Shown here in pieces: positions 48,201 to 60,495 of a stretch of DNA of 64,000 nt. Location of the stretch: contig JARCOQ010000008.1 in NCBI GenBank assembly GCA_029207755.1, positions 30,478,521 through 30,542,520 of the forward strand. Reading direction: 5' to 3'. The notes below the pieces were generated by a model. The model had not been told where the DNA came from. It was given only the letters and a program-made list of their open reading frames with translations, and ran no database searches. Source of the DNA: Chamaea fasciata. Taxonomy: Eukaryota > Chordata > Aves > Passeriformes > Sylviidae. Position 1 is the first letter of the stretch. The number at the start of each line of letters is the position of its first letter. The position numbers and the translations under genes are program-made.

Positions 48201-49240
48201 TATTTACCAGATGTTAAATAAATAATTTAAGATAACAGAGTCCTTCATGACAGTTGTAGCATTTTGGGTCACCTTTTTATTCAATTTTTTTTAAAAAAAA
48301 TCACTTCAGTTCAAGATTTCAATATAGTTCAACTCAGTGGTGACACTTAATACTTTTTCCTCTCCTTTAATTTGAAAGCAGTGCTCCTCAAATAGTTCAT
48401 TTGCCATATTGTTTTTATCTTTAACAAGATAAAATAGACGTAGCGGGTTTACTATTTCAGCCTGATGTCGACAAATATGAAACCAAAGAATATGAAGAGC
48501 CAATGTTTTGTAAAAGCCTGTGTTATATAATGAAACCAAATGCACGGTTTGGAATTTAGAAAGAAATCCTAGTGTGAAGATAAAAGGACATGAAAGATAG
48601 TAAATGCTGAAATGATACACCACATAATGGTGTACTGTCAAGAAAGAAAGATAACATGATAACTTACAGAGCCATCTCAAAGCCTACATTGGTACTTGAC
48701 CTATAGTTTGCAAGGAAACAATCTTTTTGTTTCATCTGGCTCATATTAAAAATAGGAAAAACAAAACCCTTAGTTTTTTTCCACTCTCACACATATGGTT
48801 CAAAATCCATGCAATTTTTAACTGTCTAAAATTCTTTTAAGCAATTTAAGACAGAAAGAATTATTAAATCACTTTTCCATTTCATTTGATGAAAAACTGC
48901 ACCGCCGCTGTTGGTCTCTGTACTATCAATTTTAAAGCTCGCAGGGCTCCAATTGGTCCTGTGTGCAATCCATCATGAGTGGCATCAGATTTGTATTGCT
49001 CAGGTTGGGTGCTGCTGGAGATAGAACTGAATAAAACCTGTGCAAGTTAACTCTGAGCAACACTTAAAAGCCTCTCTTGCTCCAGTTCTTTCCAGGTTTG
49101 AGATGTGACTGTTTCCCAATTCTTAAAGGGTTTTCAAAGCCTAACAGGTTCCACTGTCCTCAGTCCATCTGCTCTCTGGGGGCTACTGTCCTGCTCCCCT
49201 CACCTCTGCAGGACTGAGGAGCTAAAAAGCTCTCTTAGAA
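42300..49240. other. Gene-free stretch
   Basis: No gene is recognised. It contains a small tandem repeat (42869-42951), a T14 run (44382-44395) and a relatively GC-rich patch at about 46540-47300 with overlapping open frames on both strands and no family signature. An ORF at 43184-43444 plus includes a GTAAGG donor-like site at about 43288 but no recognisable protein. Confidence 0.6.
42869..42951. repeat. Three-copy tandem repeat of about 18-19 bp with flanking direct repeats
   Basis: Units start at 42881 (ctaatataaatatagtaa), 42899 (ctaatataaatattaggaa) and 42918 (ctaatataaaatactaaa). The block is bracketed by attgtttaggg (42869-42879) and aattgtttagga (42940-42951). It is a local slippage-type expansion. 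Confidence 0.85.
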
Positions 49241-49246
49241 ATTCAC

Positions 49247-49266
49247 TTTTTTTTTTTTTTTTTTTT
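49247..49266. repeat. T20 homopolymer
   Basis: An uninterrupted run of 20 T. Confidence 0.9.
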
Positions 49267-50439
49267 AATAAGAAGAGAAACAGAAACCTATCAACCCAAA
49301 TAATCTGGTTTCCAGAAACAACAGGTTAAAATACCATTAGATTGAACTCAACCTTTCATCTATCCCATGTACACAGTTTTAAACAGCTGTGGTCTGCATA
49401 TAAATGCTCACAGGTCTGCATTGCAGCTGAGAGTGCTGGAAAACCTTTGGTAATAGCTTCTTTTTGGTAGAAAATTTGGGTTTAGATTAATTCAAGTTCT
49501 TCTGGATGTTCTTCTCTTCAATATTTTAGGAAGTATTCACAAAGCCCCAGAAAGGTTTAATGTGATTCTTTCTGCCCGCTATGCTGACTTTCTTTGTGTC
49601 TGGCACCCAGCTTTTGGTTTTCAGCTGGAAAAAAAGAATTTTCATTTTTTGAAAGCCAGAAAATCTTTGTCTGGGGTTATCATTTAATGATCTTTAATCT
49701 TCAATGTGACTACAAGTTTTTAAGAAAACAAAGCCTTATCTGTCCTGCAATTCACAAGTCTATTGAACAAACACTCTTGGAAGATGAACTTGTCCCAGTT
49801 TTCTTGGCTATGATGTTCTTTTTCACTGTAACATTTCAGGGGAATTTTTTCAGCAGCACTGCAGTTTTTTTACCCTGTTATAGAACTTAGACCTGCCAAA
49901 TTTTAAAATCTTATCTCCCACTCTTCACAACAGCAAAAACAACAATATAACTTTGTAGACAACACTCTTGAACAAGTAGCTAGAAGAAAAGGAAAGCCAT
50001 GATTTTTGGAAACAGCCTTTCTACAGTGGGAACTGAAGATGCTCAAAGCCTTTTGAAGTCTTCTTAGTTTACTTGTGAATCCTATTTCCAAATGATATTA
50101 GTGACCCTACTACCAGAGAGTATAGATCTGTGCCCTAAAGAGATGACTTGCTTTTTCACTGGGATCATTGCCAGGGAATAGATTCAGCACAACGCTGAAT
50201 TTCAAGGGCTAAACAATAACAGGTTATTGCTCACTTAATTGAGAATTATGTGTTTAGCTGGCAAACACAATATCTGAAGGCCCACTCACAGCTGTTCACA
50301 GGTGTGCTTTGGTATTTACATCCAGATATTTCTTGCTGTGGGGGCTGGCTGAGAGATTCTAGCTGCTGCCTTGCCATGCAGCTCAGGGTTCTTGGGAGGG
50401 AGGGAGTGCAGGAAGAGTTGCTCAGTGCTCATCGTTAAA

Positions 50440-50960
50440 GCAATTCAGGAAATAAAAGTGAGTGTCTCTCAGCACAATATATTCCTGGGAGCCTAATTTG
50501 AATGAGCAATTCATAGGCATGTTTCTATTTCCAGCAGGGGCTGTGCCAATTAAGAGGGCTGCATATAAACCCTTTTAGCGATGTACACTGGGAGGTAAAA
50601 ATAATGATAAAATACGGATTTATTTTTTTAGCTATTCCTTTAGTGATAGTGGGAATGGAGCCAAGCGACCCTACTGCCTTCTCCTTTCACAGGCTGTTTC
50701 CATGAGTATCTGGCCAGCTAAGAGACCAATTCTCCTCTGGAAGTGCTAAGAAACTTGTCTCTTACTTCTTGTGCATCCAGATGGGAAAATAAATGTTCTA
50801 CTGCAGCCAAGATTTGTTATTACACTTGGAGAATTAAAGGAAACCCTTGCATCTTTACAGTCGGAGTGTATTTTTAGCTAAGCACCTATTGCTGTCTGTG
50901 AGAAGATTAGGGGATGCTGAATTAATGTTATCTACAGTGTTTGGTCCTTTTATTCTTTTA
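50440..50960. promoter_or_regulatory. Possible conserved non-coding block
   Basis: This stretch contains no simple repeat, no recognised transposon and no open frame of note. It has several AT-rich homeodomain-like words: ctaatttgaatgagcaattc near 50493-50512, ccaattaagag near 50547, and ataatgataaaatacggatt near 50599. It has the look of vertebrate conserved non-coding elements, but that is an impression only; conservation cannot be seen from one sequence. Confidence 0.2.
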
Positions 50961-50964
50961 ATAT

Positions 50965-53454
50965 GAATATGGGGTGGGGGAGGAAGCACACCTGAGAGAG
51001 TCAAGCCTGAGCGTCAAGAGATTCTGCTCTGTTGAATCATGCAGGAAATAAAGAAAAGAGCTGAAAAGACCCCAGAGACTTTCAGAGATGAGGAACTTTG
51101 GGATCCTCTCTGCATCGCTTCAGTCAGAGCTATGAAACTCTGTTTTGTACTTCCAGTTGTAGTTTTATGCTTTTTCCTTCACTACCTCATGGCTGCAATG
51201 ATGCTTTCACTGTAGCTCTGCTGTGAATCCATGAGCCTTCAAGGGAGGATTTCATCCACCAAGTGGGGAGAAGCTCCTCCTGCCCTGGTAGGAGCAGGAA
51301 TTTGTCCCCCACTGAACAAGAGACAGGAGTTTAAAAGCCAACAACATTCCTATTAGAAAGGAACAGGGTACTTGTAGCTTTCCAATGGGATCTTCCTGGG
51401 AGGTGGCAATTGCTCCCATGTCCCAGCAGCCTGCTGTATCTTTGCCAGCGTTGGATTGCTGGGTGGTAGGCACAGTGCAGACCCAGTATGATCATGCCTC
51501 AAGTCCAAGGCTCCCAGGGGAAAAAAAAAATGTATTCTGCTGAAATATTAAAGGTTCCAGCTCTTGTTTTCACTGTGGTGCAAAATTAACTTGAGGCTTT
51601 TAGAAACTTTTAGTATAAGAAAAACCAAAGAAATGATTTTCACACTCCTTTGATACAGTAAGTGACCCTCATTCAAAACCTTCCTCCAAGGACTTAATTT
51701 GAAGTTTCTTCTGCATAAAGTCAGGTGCCAAACCACAAAAACGTTTGGTGTGTCTAGTAGCAGGAGGGCAGTGGAAAGGAGCAGAAAACATCTCCCATTC
51801 TCTGCTCTCCTAGCAGGAGGTATGTTAAAAAACAACAGCCCTGCCCAGCTGGGATGTCATAAAACCTTTAGATGCACACCTGAAAACTAGGAGAGATCTT
51901 TGATGCTGGTGTGCATCACAGATTAGCTGGCAAGTGTGTTCCTTATAGCATGGAAGAGGCCTGCCTTAAAAGTATTTAAAGAAACATTTTTTTAAAAGTA
52001 CCAAGAGAGCAAACAAAGTAGTTTTTGGATGACCTCTTGTTTCTCTTGACTAGCAGTAGCATTCATTAATCTCCTGCATATGATAAAGTCAGCTGTTCAG
52101 CTGGCTCCCACAAAACTAGACTCCTTTAATTGACAAAGCCCCTGCCATCCAAGAATTTGGTTCATTTTTTCACATCATGCTAAAAGACTAAATAAAATCC
52201 AATCTTCTGGAGCAATATTGAGATATTACATCCAGATGAAGGGTGGGTGTCATAAGAGAACAGGCTGCTAGCAATATTCTCTAGGCTTCTTGCCATCAGC
52301 TTGGGTTAAAGTAGTGAAGCTGAGGTAAAAAGTAAAGCAGTTTTTATTCCTGCTGACATATAAAAAAAAAAAAAAGGTATAGAGGGCACTTCATCAAGTC
52401 CTTTTGTTATATGATTATTGACCTGGGAGTTAAAGGTTTATTGTATTCCTTGCTTCCTAATACAACACTGTTTCATCTTAGAAAATACTGTGCTTTATGT
52501 AGTAAATATACATGCTGTAAGATGAGAGGAGAGAAAAAAACCTTGTTTAGATTCGTACTCAGATCAGATTCCAAATGTCCATGAATATGTGTAATGGAAA
52601 GTGGAGATTTCATATTTCTCCCCTGCTAATTTCATCAGGATGAGACTGCAGTATCTGTTCTGCTTTTCAGAGTGTGTCAGGCCTGCCTGGAAAAGCTTTT
52701 ATTGTGTAATGGCAGAATGTTGTCCCTACTGTGCTGGGTTATTGAAATAAGAAGCAGAGTTACTACAGTCAAACATACACGAACCCTTCTACCAAACTGA
52801 CAATAGCATTTACAGCTCTCTTCAACCGATGCAAAAATATTTACACCATATGAAAGCTATAAGGCATTAAATGAGGAGCACATTGAAATGATGAGCTGCA
52901 CAAAGTCCACTGAACAGCAACTTGAGGAGCTGGCATGGCAGTGGCTGCAGGGGCTGGGCAAAGGTGGGACAGCTTACGCTGCCCAGCAAAACCCACTGTA
53001 AGATGAATTTTTCCATGTCAGTCCTGCAGCTGCATGAAGCTGTGGTTTGGGTGAGTGCTGGCCGTCCTCTGGCCATGGGGGTTGTATGACCATGAGAGCA
53101 CACACGCTATAGGGTGCAGCATGGCTCAGGGAACTGTTTTCCCTATTTATGGCCACAGTTTCATTAATAACTGTCTAGTTTCTGTTCCTCTCCTCCCATT
53201 GTTATTCTGTTTTCCATTCTGCTCTTCCCCTCCCCACAGCGGAGAGGGGACTTTCATAACTCAAGAGATACCCAGGGAATACTGAAGCAATGGTAACTAA
53301 GGCACTCCAGGGAATTTGAGGGTAAACCCTGTACTGGCGGCTATTTGCAGTAGAAATATTCTGTATATTGTTAGTTCCATCTCGTCCTGACCTTAATATT
53401 CCCTCCAGGGCTTTCTTCCCTGGCATACAGTGCAGCAAATACCTAGGGAATATT

Positions 53455-53493
<39 letters not shown>

Positions 53494-55320
53494 AGAGAGA
53501 GACTTACCTAAGGCAACTGAAAAGTTTTAAAACTGCTCAGTTTAGTTCTGTTTCACAACTCCCATTTAACAGATAATGCCTGTCTCTCAAAATATCTGCT
53601 TGGAAATGTGGAGCCAACAGGGAAGTTGGAGTGCTCTGACTGTGTGTCCTGCCTGTATCCAATTAACAGCCAAATTATTTGAAAGGAAAGTGATCAAATG
53701 GAATGAATTCATTTAAAAAATATAAATGGACATAATGTTTTTACAATAGAGATTTATGTGTTTGCTGAAATGGGGTGGTTTCTAGGCTTTTAAGAGCAAA
53801 GCCCATACTCTTGAGAAAATAGTCTTACTTTTATTTATTGCTGGTATTAGATTTGGGACTTCTAGGCACAGTGAGGGATGTTTTGCCATGTGTTGTACAA
53901 GTCCTTTTCAGAAAGAGCTTGGAGCCCAAATAGAAGGCCTAAAGCAGGCTATAAAGAAATAATGAGCTGCTCAACATCTCCAACTTAATATCTCCATCTT
54001 CACCTTCTGCCTTTAGTTCTAGTCTTCCTGCTCTGCCCTCCAGCAGATGCCCCATCCAGTCTTTGAAAATTATGAGATCTTCCAAATACAATTGCATTTC
54101 TTAATGCTGTAATAAATGACAAATTAGCTACCAATGTCTCTGTTTGAAACAGCATGATCCTCGTTGGCTTCAGGATGCACTTGGTAGAGAAATTCATGTG
54201 TCATGGATGTGGTTTCAGGCTCTCTGCAAATTCAAACCAACGTTCCTGAGCTGGTTACAGTTGGGCCATGTCTCCAAGGGTGGTTTTTATTTTTTTTATT
54301 TTTTTTCCCTAGAACTGGAACAGCTGTATTTTAAATGAAAGGCTAAGCTTCAGGAAAATTAATTAAGAAGTTGAGTCTTTACAACCAACTGCATTGTATG
54401 TATGTTCCTCATGCCAGTTACAGATACTGTATCTGGCAATAATTTGCACTCTCAACAATTCTATTTAATTTTAATTTAGCAAAATGATTCTGTTTCGCTA
54501 CTAAAGTCATAAAACCAGATTAAAACATCAATCCAATGAAATGCATTTAAGTGTGTGTTTAATTTTATGCATACAATTGTTTCTGGTGACTTCCATTTCT
54601 ATTTTTCAAACTAAGGACATGCTTAAGCATACTAACACTGATCTGATTTGACTGTAACACTGATTTATGATTTTGGTACTGACAACAGAGCCAGTAGAAT
54701 TTCATCAGCAGTGAATTTGACCCACTGCATTGAAAAAAGGTGAGAAAAGGTTTTAAGAATTCAAATAGACTCAAGAGTTTCCAGTTCAGTCAAAAGATTG
54801 CCCAATATATGCCCCTCAGCAAACTTCTTTTGACTACTACTGTTCTTTTGCTCTGCCCTGTTTTTGTCTTTCATCCTGGCTGAAAGGATGACCCAGACAT
54901 CTTTCTGCTTGAGACAGAAATAAACTATAATGGAAACCATAAGGGAAAAAGGGATATTTAAATATTTACAGTCACGGGCATGTCACAATGGGGACAAGTA
55001 ACACTTTGGTGTGGAGAAATGGCAACTCAGATGGAGCTATTCAGACAAAAAAACCAAAAAAACCCCAACACAAACAAACCCTCAGAGTCTTCCAGATTTT
55101 CAGAACCTATTTTTCTTGAGGTAGTCTGCAAAACTCTAGCTTCTGTGATGTTTCTTTCCATATCCTATATAGCTATTGGAGAATAAGTCATAATTAAATA
55201 TGTATAATAGGAAAACATCATGATACATACATATTCAAGAGCAAATGTTAATTGATGGGCATAAGGGAATTTCTAGTGCAGAATCTGACCCTCAGAGATG
55301 CTGTCTTTGAGAACTAGCTA
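50965..55320. other. Gene-free stretch
   Basis: No gene is recognised. It contains A14 at 52362-52375, A34 plus (GA)n at 53457-53502 and an A/C-rich patch near 55043-55080. Open frames at 51252-51473 and 52867-53438 overlap on both strands and lack family features. Confidence 0.6.
53457..53502. repeat. A34 homopolymer followed by (GA)6
   Basis: Thirty-four A are followed by six GA units. No polyadenylation signal or retrocopy is recognised in the upstream sequence, so it reads as a compound microsatellite. Confidence 0.9.
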
Positions 55321-55324
55321 TCTA

Positions 55325-55495
55325 GATACTTATATTACTCCCAGCACTATGATATCTGGGGGCCTTGCAAACGTTAATGAACTTATCCTCACAACCACCT
55401 TGTGAGGCTGGGAAGTTTTAGCATCGACTTTAAGGGAGTACAACCAGGCCCTAGGCATGTAGTAGCAGCCACAGAGGAGCTCAGAAGGAATCATG
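55325..55495 (+). repeat. MIR-type SINE (amniote MIR)
   Basis: The words gatatctgggggccttgcaa, acgttaatgaacttatcctc and acaaccaccttgtgaggctg ggaag follow, in order, the MIR/amniote-MIR sense consensus, 'gcgccttacaaacattaatgaatttatcctcacaacacccctgtgaggtagggaag'. The later agcagccacagaggagctca then gaaggaatcatgc fits the tail, 'agtggcagagccaggaatagaac'. This is the best preserved ancient SINE in the window, though still strongly diverged and missing the usual 'ttttacagatggggaaactgagg' section. Confidence 0.7.
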
Positions 55496-55736
55496 CTTGC
55501 TTCAAACAACATTAACTACTTGTTGGATAATAGCTGGGGATAATGGCACATACAGCGTCGAGTGGGTTGCCCCTCTCCCATAAATAATTTGGAGAAGAGA
55601 GCCTATGAAACTCCAGTGAGAGAGGTTTTGCAAGGAAGTGGGGGAAATAATACTGCTGAGCTCTGGATTCCCTTCTCTCCTCCCCTTCCCATCATGAAAG
55701 CCTGATGGCTTTCAGTCATTTGCGGAGGTAGAAATC

Positions 55737-55775
55737 TATGTGTGTGTGCGCATGCGTGTGTGCGTGCGCATGTGC
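55737..55775. repeat. 39-nt perfect purine-pyrimidine alternation (Z-DNA-prone)
   Basis: Every base from 55737 to 55775 alternates pyrimidine and purine, mixing TG, CG and CA steps, including gtgtgcgcatgcgtgtgtgc. It contains five CG steps. GC/GT alternation of this length is the classic sequence class able to flip to left-handed Z-DNA under supercoiling. Confidence 0.9.
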
Positions 55776-56569
55776 TTAGCAATGAGGAATGGCCACCAGA
55801 AGGGGAAAAAAGAGTTTCGGGCTCTTTTCCTACAGGTACAGGCAGATATGTAGTGAAAATACAAAATCTGAATTTTTGACTTACTTTGTGTCCAGTTTCA
55901 GTTATACTGCCCACTGCAATGGCCATCAAAATGAAACCTTCTGTCAACTCCGGCTTGTGAAAGGGCTCGGCCGTGCAAGAGCACTGAGGAGCCATCAAAT
56001 TCCTGAGTGCAGCAACTCAGGTGGGAGTTGCACAGTCAGTTTTGGTCATTTTTCTCTATCAGGAGGTCACGTATCCCATACAGGTGTGGCATACTGTTTG
56101 AAGGCAAAATGACTTTTGCACATATCCCGTTCACCTTTTGGGATGTAATTTAAGAAGGGACCTTTTGTAAGGCACAGCACATATTTGGGCACAAAGGAGG
56201 AAGCAGCCTGACAAACTGAACAAAGCAAGACATTTTCTCTCTCTCCTGAATGTAAAAACAGGGAAAGTGCAAAGCACAAGCATGCTTCATAAATTCCAGC
56301 TGCTGTCACTCAGTGGTGGAGAGGAATACAGGGGAATATCTGTTACTTACAGGCACCACAATGGTGGGGTTTTGTCCCCCCCTTCCTGCAGCCCAAGGCA
56401 GATTTATGTTTAACCCCACTTGCTGTGAAAAGCCAGTGGCCAAAGTAATTTTGACTGCTCTGGGAACTAAATGTGAATCTGCAGTAAACAGCCTCAAAGC
56501 ATGTCAGTGGGAGGAAATTCTCCAGTGCTCTGCTTCTGTGAAATGGAAGCCTGTAGAGTTCCCAAAAAT

Positions 56570-56587
56570 CTGGGTACATGTACCCAG
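56570..56587. repeat. Perfect 18-bp palindrome
   Basis: ctgggtacatgtacccag is identical to its reverse complement with no spacer. No matching protein-binding site is known to me. Confidence 0.9.
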
Positions 56588-57055
56588 CTACTCCTCTGAT
56601 ATCCAGATGATCTACACCAATCTCCAATGACATCTGATATTGTCCTCACACTACAGAGGACTTCTCACTGCCCGTTCTGCGAAAGTGAAATTTTTTGTCC
56701 CCAGAAATTTGGTTGCAGGTTTGGGGCACTGAATGTTATAATCCCAGTCTAATCAACAATGTCATTTCTACTCTGCAAAACCATCATCCAAATGAATTAT
56801 TTCTCTATTTTTGCAAGTCCTCTGAATGACTGTTCCCCTTATCTTTCTAGAATGGGAGATTTCAAGCCGTTTTAAATGCAGATGCACACTAAGTGCACAA
56901 AATATAATGTATAAATGACAGAGAAATGGGACAAAAGGAAGCTACTACTCCCCCTGAGCAGTTAGAAAATACACCAAGGTTCAGCAGAAAGCAAAACATA
57001 ACATTTGAGTATTTCTTTTCAGTGAGGAGAAAGTTGCAGCTAACACAAAGGGCAG

Positions 57056-57095
57056 ATGTAATTTTTCTGTGAGCTATGTAATTTTTCTGTCTTGT
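57056..57095. repeat. Two-copy tandem duplication, period 20 bp
   Basis: atgtaatttttctgtgagct (57056-57075) is followed directly by atgtaatttttctgtcttgt (57076-57095). The first 15 bases are identical. Confidence 0.85.
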
Positions 57096-58240
57096 ACAAT
57101 TCCTTAAGACTCTTTATTGTTGTTTTTTTGGTTAATATGAACCCCTCCGCTGACTGCAGTTGGAGTTGCATGTGTGGAAAATGACAGCATAGGCTAACAG
57201 CAGAAAATTTGACAAGCTGGCTTGATTAGCTTTCGTTGAGCTTTGCAACACAAGCCTCTCTATGTCTCATGAAGCTGCACTTTAAGTGAGGAGGAATTAT
57301 TGCTTGCTTTTCCTAGACATAAAGAAAGGGGTGAAGACAATGGCTTCTGTACTGGGATCTGGCAAAAGGACTAGTTAGAAAATATGCCAGTTATATGGTT
57401 TTTTTAATAAAAGAATAAACTCTTTTTTTGTGGGAATGTTTCCATAATTCTGAGACTGCTGGTTAGAGAATAATACTTCAATTTTTAATCTTTCTGGGAC
57501 AGGAACTTCTCTTGCCTTTAATGACTGCACAATAGCTAACACAAGAGAGTGCCTGGTTTCAGGTGAAGAAAAAATCTATTACTATTGAATAGGAAAAAAT
57601 GAAACAACATTCATAGCTCTGAAGTCAGAGGGAAAAACAATGCACAAAGTAAAATTCTACATGCTCAAAGAAAAACAATTGTATCTTACTTAAAAATTAT
57701 TTTTAAAAAGACTCAATATTTATAAAGTTATTTATAAAATTTGGGGTATTTCTAAACGAAGATGTTATGCAACCAGAAAAGTACCACAGCTAGATTTTAT
57801 GTATGTTTAAAGATAAACCAGAAACTTAAATTTTTTAACTCTTTGATGAAAATCAAAATTTTGTTAATTGTTATTACATTTCCCCAGATTAAACATTTTT
57901 GCCACTGTTTAGCATGTCCCAAATAGCAGACCCTGTTAGATTGGAATTCTCAGTCTGGAAGTTTATTTATCAGGGGCACATTGCTAAAACAAAATCTGAG
58001 TGAAGGTCTGATGATTTCAACATTGGATTAAATCAACCATTAGCTCCTACAGAAGTGGAAAGGCAAACTCAGTCTCGGTTAAATACATGAAAGCATATTG
58101 CCATATTGTTCCGAAATGGATTTGTGATTTATTATACTCTTCCTTTTTGTAGTTGAGAGAAAGAAGGTTTTAGTTCACACTGACTTAAAGCCCTAGAGTC
58201 AAAAATGTAAATGAACACACACACAGGTTTTGCATACAAG

Positions 58241-58258
58241 GTTGTGTTGTGTTGTGTT
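58241..58258. repeat. (GTTGT)n pentanucleotide microsatellite
   Basis: Three and a half GTTGT units. A (CA)5 run lies just upstream at 58215-58224. Confidence 0.85.
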
Positions 58259-59625
58259 AGGTGGCTTGAAATTAAACTAAATCTCTACCCAGATTAATAT
58301 GGTAAAAGTGAGCTTGCTCAAAACATAATACAGATTCATTTAATTCATAACAAAGGGTTCGCATTAGCTCTAGCTGGTTTTTGTTTTCTTTGAAAAAATG
58401 CAGTTTTAGCAATAATGAAGTGCCTTCTAAATTCATTGTAGCTTTGCCAAATTGTCTGGAACAAAACCATGATGTTGAAAACGCTGTAATGTTTTATTTC
58501 ATAATTTTAAAACCAGAATGCTTGAAATCTAAATGATTTTTTGTTTTGAAATTTCCTTTAATACACTTAAGAAGTAAAGCTACTTTAAAAACAACTTGAA
58601 TTTGGAAGGATTTGCTCAAAGTGAAACCTTTTTTGATTCTACAAAACTGTGGGGTTTTTTCAGAGACATTTACTTCCTCTGGCTTTAATGAGGATTGAAT
58701 TCTCCATTTAGAACAGAAAAAGTGTGTTTCTTGCTAGCATTATTATAAAAAGTCATAATAAAGATAAGCGGTTTCCTAGGAACAACTGTCAGCAAGTCCA
58801 AATAAAGACAATGTAAGACCCTAGGATTCACCTTGACCTGCAAATCTACTCAAAAACCGCCCTCAGTAGGATTTGAACTTACATCTTTTATAGCTGTCTT
58901 TTCCTTCACAAGGATTAGGCTACATAAAATGAATATTTTGGTTTATTTTGTTTTGTTTTAAGGGACTGGATTAAATACAAAAAATTAATCTTTAATTCCA
59001 GATTTTGAATCTTTAAAGTCTGAAGCCACAGATAGAAATCATTCCCATTAACTAAAACCTTCCCTGCTTATTCAGGCCCCGTTTTTCTCCCCCTGCCCTC
59101 TGTCAGTATAAGATTACCAGCAGTTTTATAAGCCCCGGTTTTCTCCTTTTCTGTATCATGCTGTGCTTTTCCTTTTCATTTACTGCATGGCAGCATTTCT
59201 TTTACCATGTAGGATATGTCTTCATCTCCCTCTCCATCTTTGTTCTCCATTTGGGAGCCTAATTGAACCTAAAAATGCCACTCGATAAGCATGGTAAGAT
59301 GCATACCTTAGAAGAGCACTCTTACTTTCAGGCAATGGAATATCTTTGTTAGTCTTTCATCTTTTCCCAGAAATGAAAATGTATCGATGAGGCGTCCCAG
59401 CTGTCTGCCCATCTTTTGCATATACCACCAATACATCAGCCTAACCACAGAGGGATTGACAGCTATAAATCTGTTATCTGTTCTGTAAAGGGAGGGAATG
59501 GGAGTAAAAGCTTGGAAAAAGAGATCAAGGCTGGCCAAGGTTTGGAAGATTGCAGTTGTGAAAATGTCTGAAGAGTATAGAGACCAGGGCTATATTTACA
59601 ATCTCAGCAAAAATAAGAGGCATTC

Positions 59626-59695
59626 AGCCAGATTCTTTGGCTGATGTAAATCTGCACAATGTACAAAAATCATTAACACAGGGAAGGAGCTGGCC
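59626..59695. repeat. Palindromic MITE-like relic (agccagattc...gctgatgtaaatc)
   Basis: Left arm agccagattctttggctgat then gtaaatctgcaca parallels the remembered palindrome start, 'ggccagattctcagctggtgtaaatcagcata'. The right end, attaacacagggaaggagct then ggcc, is a decayed opposite arm. The 70-bp size and order fit a complete but eroded element, related to the half copies at 20239-20275 and 26335-26372. Confidence 0.55.
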
Positions 59696-60468
59696 AAGTG
59701 CCTTCTGCTTGAGGCATAACATTCATGATTTAGCAATCTGTGCTCTGAGTGATGGATCTGGGCTGATATTCACCAGGTGAGAATCCAATCCCTCAACTTA
59801 AAATCAAGATGGCCATTGCATACCTTAAGTAAATTCTCTGCAGTTGTTGCTTGGAAAAAAATCCCCAACCAGTTATTGTTTGTTATTATTACACTTTTGC
59901 CTCAAATTGAAATGTATAAATCTGCCTGCTTACCCTGGCCTCTGCTTTCAGAAATCTCACTGTAGTAGTTATCTATTGCCTTCTTGAATTGCTGTTTGAT
60001 ATTTTATTGGCCACCCAGAAGGGTAATAGAGCAAACAACATGCTGATGTTAAAACACAGCTTGGGAAGAACATTTTGGTGTGTGTATATGTCCGGGGGTG
60101 CACATGTGTGCTTGTTTACAGGAAAACTTTTGCAGGGAGAATATTAAGCAGAACTGGAGCTGAAAGATTTGACTATTTTCTTCCACAGTCTGTATTCATC
60201 CTGAATTTGACCAAACCAAAAATCCCCAGCTTGGAAAAAGGCTGCTAAAATTTCACTTCAGAAGCTCAAATCCTCATATTTTCAAAGAGTCCAGTCTCCC
60301 TGCATCCTTCAGATGTTCAGTAAAACGTGACATTAATGTCACCTGGACCAAGGAGCTTCAGGTTCCAGTCTGGATCCTACCTGTGACCAGGTCCTGTTTG
60401 ACAGCAAAGCTGGAAGAAAAACTGACTCCAGGTGAAGTTCTTAGCATTTCTTGGGTCCTGGAGCTGTT

Positions 60469-60495
60469 AAAAAAAAATAATAATAATAAAAAAAA
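60469..60495. repeat. A-rich / (AAT)n microsatellite
   Basis: An A-run, four AAT-type units and a second A-run. Confidence 0.85.

Noticed and set aside
50533..50546. CTCF-like core (ccagcaggggct)
   Set aside because: Mismatches at the last positions of the core motif; no supporting flanking module.
53457..53490. A34 run as the tail of a processed pseudogene
   Set aside because: No recognisable gene-derived sequence or AATAAA upstream and it grades into (GA)n, typical of a compound microsatellite.
58860..58900. tRNA B-box-like word (aggatttgaacttac)
   Set aside because: No A-box or cloverleaf can be built around it; at best a scrap of an old SINE.
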